The position numbers and the translations under genes were made by a program. 64,000 bases of DNA, from contig NZ_CP095461.1 in assembly GCF_023022985.1 (NCBI RefSeq), positions 1,364,001-1,428,000 of the forward strand, in the 5' to 3' direction. This document shows, piece after piece, positions 57,383 through 64,000 of the stretch. How positions within the stretch are numbered: the first letter of the stretch is position 1; each line of letters opens with the position of its first letter. The notes under the pieces are model-generated. The model was given only the letters and a program-made list of their open reading frames with translations, did not search any database and was not told the DNA's origin. The stretch comes from Arthrobacter gengyunqii (GTDB lineage Bacteria > Actinomycetota > Actinomycetes > Actinomycetales > Micrococcaceae).

Positions 57383-58630
57383 GTGAGCAATGGCCCCAGC
57401 GAAAACCGCGACTGCACCATCATGCACGTGGACATGGATGCCTTCTATGTCTCGGTGGAATTGCTCAAGCGCCCCGAGCTGGCGGGCCGCCCCATCATCG
57501 TGGGCGGGCTCGGCGGCAGATCAGTGGTCCTTTCAGCCTCCTACGAAGCACGGCGGTACGGTGTCCATTCCGCCATGCCCATGTCCGTGGCCTACCGGCA
57601 GTGCCCGCAGGCCGTCATCTTGGAGCCGCACCAGGAGGACTACCGCGAGGTGTCCGGCCGTCTCATGGCCATCTTTGAATCCATCACTCCGCTGGTGGAA
57701 CCCCTGAGCGTCGATGAAGCCTTTCTTGACATCGCCGGAGCCATGCGCCTGCTCGGGCCGCCGCGGGTCATCGGGGAACTGATCCGGAAGCGGGTGGCCG
57801 CCGAACTCGGCATTACCGCCAGCGTGGGGATAGCAGCCACAAAGTTCGTGGCAAAGATTGCTTCCACCCGCTCCAAGCCGAACGGGCTGCTCCTGATTCC
57901 CCGGAATGAAACCGTGGCCTATCTCCACACCCTGGACGTTTCGGCCCTGTGGGGTGTCGGCGCCAAGACCCGGGAGTCCTTGGCGCGGGTGGGCATCTCC
58001 ACCGTGGAAGACGTGGCCCGGACACCGGTCAGCGTCCTCAAGCGGCTGTTGGGCGCCACAGGTGAACATGTCTACGAACTGGCGTGGGGAAGGGATCCGC
58101 GGAGCGTCACGCCCGTGCGCCGGGAAAAGAGCATCGGAGCGGAAGAGACTTTCGCCCGGGACGTGTCCGACGACGAGACGCTGCATACGGAGCTGCTCAG
58201 GCTGGCGCACAAGACGGCCGGCCGGTTGCGTGCCGCCGGGCTGCAGTGCCGTGCCGTGTCCCTCAAGCTGCGCTATGCGGACTTCTCCACGCTGACAAGG
58301 ACCCGGACCCTGCGGGAGCCGGTGGACAGCGCCCAGTTGATTTATGAAGAATCGAGGGCGCTGCTGACCGCTTTGGGGCCGCGCCGCATGAGCGTGCGCC
58401 TGATTGGCCTGAGGACCGAGCGGCTGGAGCCGGCCGAGGGTGCGGCGGTTCAACTGACGCTGGACGGCCGCGACGACAACTGGAGGTCCGCGGAAGACGC
58501 CCTGGACAAGATCAACGCGCGGTTTGGTGAGCTCGGCGTCATGCCGGCACGGCTTCTGGATCCTGCGCGAAGGGGTCGTCCGGGGCGGGCATCGGGCCAG
58601 ATGGTGCCGCCGTCGGAGGAAAGCGGCTAA
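57383..58630 (+). CDS. dinB: DNA polymerase IV
   Basis: Y-family translesion polymerase. The 415-residue protein has the catalytic Asp17 and Asp19 (HVDMDAFY), Asp111-Glu112 (LSVDEAFLDI), GIAATKFVAKIAS, the finger/thumb HhH region (LWGVGAKTRESLARVGI) and a little-finger domain. The C-terminus has VQLTLDG, which may serve as a beta-clamp contact, and a basic tail. No imuB or dnaE2 is adjacent. Confidence 0.94.
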   Translation: MSNGPSENRDCTIMHVDMDAFYVSVELLKRPELAGRPIIVGGLGGRSVVLSASYEARRYGVHSAMPMSVAYRQCPQAVILEPHQEDYREVSGRLMAIFESITPLVEPLSVDEAFLDIAGAMRLLGPPRVIGELIRKRVAAELGITASVGIAATKFVAKIASTRSKPNGLLLIPRNETVAYLHTLDVSALWGVGAKTRESLARVGISTVEDVARTPVSVLKRLLGATGEHVYELAWGRDPRSVTPVRREKSIGAEETFARDVSDDETLHTELLRLAHKTAGRLRAAGLQCRAVSLKLRYADFSTLTRTRTLREPVDSAQLIYEESRALLTALGPRRMSVRLIGLRTERLEPAEGAAVQLTLDGRDDNWRSAEDALDKINARFGELGVMPARLLDPARRGRPGRASGQMVPPSEESG

Positions 58631-58867
58631 GCCCTCGGCGGAATGGATCGCGGCAGCGTCCCCACCGCTTTCCCCGGACCAGATTGCCACCTATCCTAGA
58701 ACTTAAGCACAACACGCGTTCTGCCCGGATTGTCGGTCCAGGTGAGTTCCCCGGGATTGCCGGGAGATCACCTCCCAGGTCTCCGGGACAGCCGGGGGCG
58801 GGAACCGTCCCGGCCCGGGGATCGTTGGTTGCTTGACATGGGAATTTCGGACCGCAAGGAGGCAGTA

Positions 58868-59257
58868 ATGGCACTCTCGGAACACGAGCAGCGCTTGCTG
58901 GACCAGTTGGAGCAGCAATTACACGCCGAGGACCCCAAATTTGCCAATTCCATGGCGACTCCGGCCGCCACGGGCATTTCGACCAGGCGGATCGTGCTTG
59001 GCGCTCTGGTTGCCGTGGCCGGAATCGGACTGCTGTTGGGAGGCGTTGCCCTTGCCTCTGACACGCCATTCAGCCTTGTACTGGGCATACTGGGATTCCT
59101 GGTCATGGGTGCAGGCGTTTACTACGCGACGACGCGCGGGAAACGGGGTTCGCAGTCCCATACGCCGGCACGCAAGAACGAGCGTGAAGCGAGTGCGCCG
59201 AAGAACTTTATGAGCAACCTGGAAAACAAGTGGGATGAGCGCAAGCGCGACCAATAA
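58868..59257 (+). CDS. DUF3040 small membrane protein
   Basis: A 129-residue protein of the actinobacterial DUF3040 family: the N-terminal LSEHEQRLLDQLEQQLHAEDPKF is the family hallmark, followed by two TM helices (about 41-63 and 67-88) and a basic tail. AAGGAGG precedes the ATG at 58868. The function is unknown, but the gene typically lies just upstream of mraZ in this group, as here. Confidence 0.85.
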   Translation: MALSEHEQRLLDQLEQQLHAEDPKFANSMATPAATGISTRRIVLGALVAVAGIGLLLGGVALASDTPFSLVLGILGFLVMGAGVYYATTRGKRGSQSHTPARKNEREASAPKNFMSNLENKWDERKRDQ

Positions 59258-59313
59258 CCGGCGGGGCCGGGAGGAATCTGCTCCACTTCCCTCCCTCGCC
59301 CGCTGAATTCCCC

Positions 59314-59341
59314 GAAAAGACCCGCAGTTGCGGGTCTTTTC
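59314..59341 (+). terminator. DUF3040 gene terminator
   Basis: GAAAAGACCCGCA (59314-59326), loop GT, TGCGGGTCTTTTC (59329-59341): a perfect 13-bp stem whose right arm ends in a T-run. Confidence 0.85.
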
Positions 59342-59468
59342 GTGGTTAAGGGGCCAAAATTCGCTGCCGCAAACCCGTTCCGGGGCTCAGGGCCCTCCAC
59401 CGGTCCACTTCCGCATCAGAACGCGGCAGGGAAAGGTCCGACGCGCCGAAAACCAAAGGGCCCGGACG

Positions 59469-59500
59469 TTGACTGTGGAGTGAAGTGGAGTAAAGTGGAG
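59469..59500 (+). promoter_or_regulatory. dcw cluster promoter with three MraZ boxes
   Basis: TTGACT (59469-59474), a 16-bp spacer and TAAAGT (59491-59496) form the core promoter. GTGGAG occurs three times at exact 10-bp intervals (59475, 59485, 59495): two copies fill the spacer and the third overlaps the -10 element. Tandem GTG-containing repeats about 10 bp apart are the known type of MraZ target, so autorepression of the cluster is expected. Confidence 0.75.
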
Positions 59501-59572
59501 GCCATAAGAGCGTAGGGGCAGCATCGTAGGTATTGCAGGAGGAACTTCTCCCAATTGGACAGGTGGTGACTG

Positions 59573-60004
59573 ATGTTCCTCGGAACGCATTCACCTCGCC
59601 TCGATGAAAAGGGACGCCTCATTCTGCCTGCGAAATTCCGCGAGGAACTGGCCGGGGGATTGGTGCTGACCCGGGGGCAGGAACGCTGCATTTACGTTTT
59701 TAGCCAGAAAGAGTTTGAACGGGTGCATGAGCAGATGCGGGAAGCTCCGCTTTCTTCACGCCAGGCACGTGACTACATTCGGGTTTTCCTCTCGGGAGCC
59801 TCAGATGAAGTCCCGGACAAGCAGGGCCGGATCACCATTCCGCCGGCGCTGCGGGCCTACGCCGGACTCGGCCGTGAATTGGCCGTGATCGGAGCAGGGA
59901 CCAGGGCTGAAATCTGGGACGCAACCGCGTGGCAGACCTACCTCGAAGAGCAGGAGACGGCGTTCTCGGAAACTGACGAGGACACCATCCCCGGAATCTT
60001 CTAG
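59573..60004 (+). CDS. mraZ: Transcriptional regulator MraZ
   Basis: First gene of the division and cell-wall cluster; a ring-forming DNA-binding repressor of its own operon. The 143-residue protein has two AbrB-like SpoVT/MraZ repeats, [15 protein letters not shown] near residue 10 and [19 protein letters not shown] near 80. The ribosome site is weak (GGTGG). The adjacent promoter carries three repeats that it should bind. Confidence 0.95.
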   Translation: MFLGTHSPRLDEKGRLILPAKFREELAGGLVLTRGQERCIYVFSQKEFERVHEQMREAPLSSRQARDYIRVFLSGASDEVPDKQGRITIPPALRAYAGLGRELAVIGAGTRAEIWDATAWQTYLEEQETAFSETDEDTIPGIF

Positions 60005-60239
60005 ACCGCCTGCACGGTCAACAGCACAACCGCGCAATCAGCACAGATCAGCAAATATCACCAAGTCAACCAACCACCACGCAGGGACCGGCAACAGCGG
60101 TTTCTTGCATGAGATCTCCAGCCGCCCCGCAAGGCCGGCACCTGACTCACTTCCCCGGAGCCAGGCGTCGCAGCGTGAGGCGCGGATGGGGGTCTGATTC
60201 AAGAACTACGCCGCCGTCCCAGACGCGGAAGGACAGCAG

Positions 60240-61238
60240 ATGAGCGAAGAACGCCCTACCGAGGAACGGCACGTTCCGGTGCTGCGTGACCGCTGCATTA
60301 ATTTGCTGGCACCGGCCATCGAAAGGGCGGTGGAGGACCACGGCAGCGCAGTGGTGGTGGATGCCACCCTGGGCATGGGCGGGCACACCGAGGCCATGCT
60401 GGAGCGGTTCCCGCAGCTGCACGTCATTGGCATTGACCGTGACCAGCAGGCGCTGGCCCTGGCCGGCGAACGCCTGGCACCTTTCTCGGACCGCACTGAC
60501 TTGGTGCACGCGGTGTACGACGAAATCGCCGACGTCGTCCGGGACCTCGGTTTTGACGGGATCGACGGAGCGCTCTTCGACCTGGGCGTTTCGTCGCTGC
60601 AGCTCGATGAACGGGACCGGGGATTCGCCTACTCCTATGACGCACCGCTGGACATGCGGATGGACACCAGCCGCGGGCGCACCGCGGCTGACATCGTTAA
60701 CAGCTACGGCGAAGCGGATTTGGTCTCCATCATCCGCAAGTGGGGTGAAGAGAAGTTTGCCGGCCGGATTGCCTCGGCGATTGTTTCCACGCGGGCAGTC
60801 AAACCTTTCACCACCACCGGAGAACTCGTTGACGCCATCCGCACCGTGGTGCCGGCCGGTGCATCACGTACCGGGGGGCACCCCGCCAAGCGAACCTTCC
60901 AGGCGCTGCGGATTGAAGTCAATGAAGAGCTCGACGTCCTGGAACGTGCCATTCCCGCCTCACTGTCGGTGCTGAATCTTGGCGGCCGGGTGGTTGTCAT
61001 GTCCTACCACTCGCTGGAAGACAAGATCGTGAAGGGCGTGTTCGCTGCCGGTTCCCGATCCTCTGCCCCCAAGGGATTCCCGGTGGAGCTGGAACAGCAC
61101 AAGGCACAGCTGAAGCGGCTGACCAAGGGAACGGAAGTTCCCACCGAAGAAGAAATTGCCGAGAATCCCCGTGCTGCCTCCGCGAAACTGCGGGCCGTGG
61201 AACGGATCCGCATCGCAACTGACGGGGCAGGTTCATGA
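60240..61238 (+). CDS. rsmH: 16S rRNA m4C1402 methyltransferase
   Basis: Methylates N4 of C1402 in 16S rRNA. The 332-residue protein has HVPVLRDRC, the SAM-binding [16 protein letters not shown], the [16 protein letters not shown] motif and the [14 protein letters not shown] stretch. GGAAGG lies upstream of the ATG at 60240. The 235-bp gap after mraZ is larger than in most dcw clusters and shows no gene. The end overlaps ftsL by 4 bp. Confidence 0.95.
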   Translation: MSEERPTEERHVPVLRDRCINLLAPAIERAVEDHGSAVVVDATLGMGGHTEAMLERFPQLHVIGIDRDQQALALAGERLAPFSDRTDLVHAVYDEIADVVRDLGFDGIDGALFDLGVSSLQLDERDRGFAYSYDAPLDMRMDTSRGRTAADIVNSYGEADLVSIIRKWGEEKFAGRIASAIVSTRAVKPFTTTGELVDAIRTVVPAGASRTGGHPAKRTFQALRIEVNEELDVLERAIPASLSVLNLGGRVVVMSYHSLEDKIVKGVFAAGSRSSAPKGFPVELEQHKAQLKRLTKGTEVPTEEEIAENPRAASAKLRAVERIRIATDGAGS

Positions 61239-61963
61239 CACAGGTACAGACCCGGCCACACGCCGGGACCAGCACACACCGGCGTGTGACGCACGGCAAC
61301 ACCGCGCGGGCCCTGGATTGGAACCCGGCTCCGGCAAACCCGGCGTCTTCCGGTGCGTCCTCCGTCATGCCGGAACCGCGCAGGCGGACCCCGCTGTCAG
61401 TGGTGCCCGCAGCGAAGCGGCGCCGCCGCGCTCCGCTGGTCATTTTTTGTTTCATCGCCCTCATCATGGGGCTGGGAGCTGTCCTGCTGCTGAATATTTC
61501 CGTTTCGAGCGGACAGTACCAACTGGTCCAGCTGCAAAACGAGCGGACGGAACTGGCGCAGCGCAACGAAGCCCTGACGCAGCAGCTGGAGAACCATCAG
61601 GCCCCCCAGGTGCTGGCCGCCGAGGCCGCCGAGTTGGGCATGGTGACGTCGTCGACCTTCGGAAGCATTGACCTGCAGACCCTGGCCGTGACGGGTGACC
61701 CCGTTCCGGCTGAAGAAGTCGAAGGCGCGCCGGCCCTTATTCCGGCTCCCAATGTATTGACCCAACCGATCGCTCCCGCCGCTGCGGCAGCTGAACCGGA
61801 GCCGTCGTCAGGGTCTGCAAGGGCGGGGGAAGCGCGTGAAGCGGAGGCGGCCGAAACGGCTGGGGCCGGCGGAGCCGCCGAAGCGGAACAGGCTCCGGCA
61901 GTACAGGAAGCGGATCTGAACGGCGGGACCATTCCGGCTCCGGTCCAGAGAAGCGGACAATAA
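61235..61963 (+). CDS. ftsL: FtsL-like division protein with Ala/Glu-rich tail
   Basis: A 242-residue bitopic membrane protein in the ftsL position. A basic cytoplasmic N-terminus (1-66) precedes one TM helix (67-90) and a short coiled coil (91-120, [19 protein letters not shown]), the expected FtsL layout for binding FtsB/FtsQ and activating FtsWI. After AAELGMV the protein continues with about 90 residues rich in Ala, Glu and Pro, which is unusual for FtsL. The ATG overlaps the rsmH stop by 4 bp. Sequence conservation in FtsL is low, so the call relies on topology and position. Confidence 0.8.
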   Translation: MTQVQTRPHAGTSTHRRVTHGNTARALDWNPAPANPASSGASSVMPEPRRRTPLSVVPAAKRRRRAPLVIFCFIALIMGLGAVLLLNISVSSGQYQLVQLQNERTELAQRNEALTQQLENHQAPQVLAAEAAELGMVTSSTFGSIDLQTLAVTGDPVPAEEVEGAPALIPAPNVLTQPIAPAAAAAEPEPSSGSARAGEAREAEAAETAGAGGAAEAEQAPAVQEADLNGGTIPAPVQRSGQ

Positions 61964-61992
61964 GTTTTACTAGGCAGTGACGAGGATACGTT

Positions 61993-63783
61993 GTGGCAAA
62001 AGTGCAGGGCTCCGGCAGGGGCAACCACAGAGTAGCCGTCGTTACAGGCAGGCTCAGGACCGGGTTGATCCTGGCCCTGGTCCTGCTGACCGTGCTGGGT
62101 GTGCGGCTGTTCCAGGTGCAGGCGCTCGATCCTGAAGGAATGGCGGAAACTGCTGTCGCGGAGCGGCTGCAGACCAGGGCGGTGCCGCCGCTGCGCGGCA
62201 GCATCCTCGACTCCGAGGGCAACTACCTGGCCCGCAGCGTGGAGCGTTTCGATATTGTGGTCGACCAGACCCTGTCCCACCCCTATGTGGAGGACCGGGA
62301 ATACAGCCGCAGCACTGCGGAGGGACAGGAGGTTGTCTCCTTCGACCAGGCCTTCGAGGAACTGTCGGAGATTCTGGGCCAGGATACCGACACGCTGCGG
62401 GGTTCCGTCCTTGGGGACGCCAGCTTCAAGTTCGTCGCCAAGACCGTGACACCGGAGATCAAGGACAAGGTCCTGGCCGTCAAGTTCCCCGGCATCTACG
62501 CGGACCGCACCACGCTGCGCACCTACCCCTCCGGCTCGGTGGCAGGCTCCATTATTGGTTTCCTGGGTACCGACGGGCCGCAGGAAGGCCTCGAGCTGAC
62601 GCAGGATGACGTGCTGGCCGGTGAAGCCGGCAGCAGGACGTACGAAATCGGCGGCGACGGCATCCGCATCCCCTACGCCACCAATGAAGACGTTCCGGTG
62701 CGGGACGGAGACTCGGTCAAGCTCAGCATCGACCAGGACCTGCAGTGGTTCGCCCAGCAGACCATTGCCAGCCAGGTCCAGGAGTACAACGCCGACTGGG
62801 GCAACGTGGTGGTGGTGGAAGCCAAGACCGGCCGCATCATCACCATGGCGGAATCCACCACCGTGGACCCGAACGACCCGGGCCTGACCCCGGCGGAGTC
62901 CCGGCAGCCGCTGTCCGTCACCGTCCCCTTCGAACCAGGCTCCACCACCAAGGTCATCACCATGGCGGCGGCCCTGGAGCAGGGGATCATCGATCCGCTG
63001 TCCCAGTTCGAGATCCCGTCCACCTACACGGTTGACGGGCAAACCTTCAAGGATGCTTTCGACCACGGCACGGTGCACATGACGGCAGCCGGCATCCTGA
63101 CCAAATCCATGAACACGGGCACGGTCATGATCGGGCAGCAGCTCACCAAGCAGGAACGCTATGACTGGCTGAAGAAGTTCGGCATCGGGGAGCCCCTGAA
63201 CGTGGGCCTCAACGGGGAAACGGTGGGGCTGCTGGCGAAGCCGGAAGAATGGGACGGCCGGCAGCAGTACACCGTGCTCTTTGGACAGGGCCTCGCCCAG
63301 ACGGCGCTGCACACGGCCATGGTGTACCAAACGATCGCGAACGACGGCGTCCGGCTGGCTCCGAGCCTGATTGACAGCTACATCGGTGCAGACGGTACTG
63401 AAACTGCCGCTGAAAAGACAGATCCCACCCGGGTGGTGTCGGAGGAAACCGCCCGTGAAGTCCAACACATGCTGGAGACAGTGACAGCGGAAGGATCCGG
63501 TAAGGGAGGCGCGCTGGACCAGTACCGGGTGGGGTCCAAGACCGGTACGGCCGAGGCCCCCGGAGCCAACGGCGGATATGACGGGTACACACTCTCCTAT
63601 GCTGGTATTGCACCCATGGACGATCCCCAGTACGTGGTGGTGGTGACGCTGCAGCGGCCCGAAGGCTCTCTGCAGGTCCTGGACCCGGGCAAGACCTTCA
63701 AGAAGGTCATGCAGCAGGTCCTGACCACCCGCAACGTGGCGCCGTCCTCCTCGGAGCCGGAGCTCTACCCCGTGGAGTACTGA
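61993..63783 (+). CDS. ftsI: Septal peptidoglycan transpeptidase (PBP2b/FtsI)
   Basis: Class B penicillin-binding protein that cross-links septal peptidoglycan with FtsW. The 596-residue protein has one TM helix (23-41), a PBP dimer domain and the transpeptidase motifs Ser317-Thr-Thr-Lys320, Ser372-Met-Asn374 and Lys516-Thr-Gly. The GTG at 61993 has GAGGA upstream. No PASTA domain is present at the C-terminus. In Actinobacteria it is often called pbpB. Confidence 0.94.
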   Translation: MAKVQGSGRGNHRVAVVTGRLRTGLILALVLLTVLGVRLFQVQALDPEGMAETAVAERLQTRAVPPLRGSILDSEGNYLARSVERFDIVVDQTLSHPYVEDREYSRSTAEGQEVVSFDQAFEELSEILGQDTDTLRGSVLGDASFKFVAKTVTPEIKDKVLAVKFPGIYADRTTLRTYPSGSVAGSIIGFLGTDGPQEGLELTQDDVLAGEAGSRTYEIGGDGIRIPYATNEDVPVRDGDSVKLSIDQDLQWFAQQTIASQVQEYNADWGNVVVVEAKTGRIITMAESTTVDPNDPGLTPAESRQPLSVTVPFEPGSTTKVITMAAALEQGIIDPLSQFEIPSTYTVDGQTFKDAFDHGTVHMTAAGILTKSMNTGTVMIGQQLTKQERYDWLKKFGIGEPLNVGLNGETVGLLAKPEEWDGRQQYTVLFGQGLAQTALHTAMVYQTIANDGVRLAPSLIDSYIGADGTETAAEKTDPTRVVSEETAREVQHMLETVTAEGSGKGGALDQYRVGSKTGTAEAPGANGGYDGYTLSYAGIAPMDDPQYVVVVTLQRPEGSLQVLDPGKTFKKVMQQVLTTRNVAPSSSEPELYPVEY

Positions 63784-63881
63784 TCCATCGCCCCCGGGGC
63801 GCCGGCCCCCGCCGGCATCCGCAACCCAGCCTTCCGGGCTGACCATCTTGAAGTACCTCGTCAATTTTCTGGAGCAATGCA

Positions 63882-64000
63882 GTGCCAACAAACGATCCAC
63901 GCAATCCGCAGCAGCCGGGGAGCGGAATGCGGCCGTCATTCATTGAGCCGGTGTCGCTGCGGAGCGCCGCCGACTCACTGGCAGCCGCCGGGCTGCCGGG
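63882..64000 (+). CDS. murE: Probable MurE, first 39 codons (runs off the window)
   Basis: An open frame from GTG 63882 to the end of the window, with GGAG 7 nt upstream. It begins VPTNDPRNPQQPG and continues RPSFIEPVSLRSAADSL, resembling the start of actinobacterial UDP-MurNAc-tripeptide synthetases. The position directly after ftsI is the normal place for murE. The catalytic region is not in the window, so the call is mainly from gene order. Confidence 0.65.
   Translation, partial: MPTNDPRNPQQPGSGMRPSFIEPVSLRSAADSLAAAGLP

Larger units (their letters stand above)
59258..59572 (+). other. Intergenic region upstream of mraZ
   Basis: These 315 bases hold the DUF3040 terminator (59314-59341), a stretch 59342-59460 with nothing recognised, the mraZ promoter with MraZ boxes, and a leader of about 70 nt ending in a weak GGTGG ribosome site. 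No gene is seen. Confidence 0.6.

Overview
The window is a high-GC chromosomal segment from an actinobacterium, most probably the Micrococcaceae (Arthrobacter and relatives). The case rests on several genes read directly: mycothione reductase (mycothiol metabolism), a GarA-type FHA protein followed by two MerR regulators and a DUF151 nuclease, a PASTA kinase paired with an Rv2175c-type DNA-binding protein, and a type II DAHP synthase. It also shows many GTG starts and several TAnnnT boxes lying 6-9 nt upstream of start codons (leaderless signature). No rRNA, prophage, transposase or CRISPR array was seen; there is one tRNA, tRNA-Pro(GGG).

Layout. (1) 1-2959: 3' end of pyrG, an ADP-ribose Nudix hydrolase, xerD and a MutT-like Nudix gene. 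(2) 2960-21571: an accessory carbon-catabolic block. It holds a complete methylcitrate cycle (prpC, prpB, prpD, a GntR regulator, divergent prpE), an FAD-linked oxidase, a PucR-type regulator with a Baeyer-Villiger monooxygenase and an HSL-family esterase, a NarL-type two-component pair, a CitAB/DcuSR-type pair, and the C4-dicarboxylate carrier dctA. (3) 21942-29189: chromosome maintenance and translation genes parA, scpA, scpB, rluB, tyrA, cmk, der. Groups 1 and 3 are neighbours in many Actinobacteria, so group 2 looks inserted between them. (4) 29304-34764: tRNA-Pro, then a second accessory block of two small membrane proteins, a large LuxR-type ATPase regulator and a sugar dehydrogenase. 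(5) 35145-37791: garA, ftsR, DUF151 nuclease and a second merR. (6) 37947-49669: a ParA-like ATPase, pyc, mtr, an acyl-CoA ligase, a ROK glucokinase, an alpha/beta hydrolase with a membrane protein, and plsC. (7) 49794-57296: aroG, PASTA kinase, LysM transglycosylase, Rv2175c-like protein, polyprenyl synthase and a lipoprotein. (8) 57383-64000: dinB, DUF3040, then the start of the dcw cluster (mraZ, rsmH, ftsL, ftsI/pbpB, first codons of murE).

How it fits together. The accessory block supplies routes into central metabolism. Propionate goes to pyruvate plus succinate, ketones could go through an ester to alcohol plus acid, and C4-dicarboxylates are taken up by DctA; pyc and aroG then carry carbon into anaplerosis and aromatic synthesis. 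Both prpE and dctA carry CRP/GlxR-like palindromes at their promoters, which suggests common catabolite control. The prp promoters also carry TGTATACA palindromes suited to the GntR protein.

The most informative regulatory sequences are the triple GTGGAG repeat built into the mraZ promoter, a TGACC-N8-GGTCA dyad inside the promoter of the second merR, and the leaderless-type starts between 42 and 57 kb. No clearly unprecedented system was found. The strongest candidates for new biology are the PucR/BVMO/esterase/oxidase locus, the tRNA-linked regulator/sugar-dehydrogenase block, and two cases where a gene's stop codon lies in a short tandem duplication.
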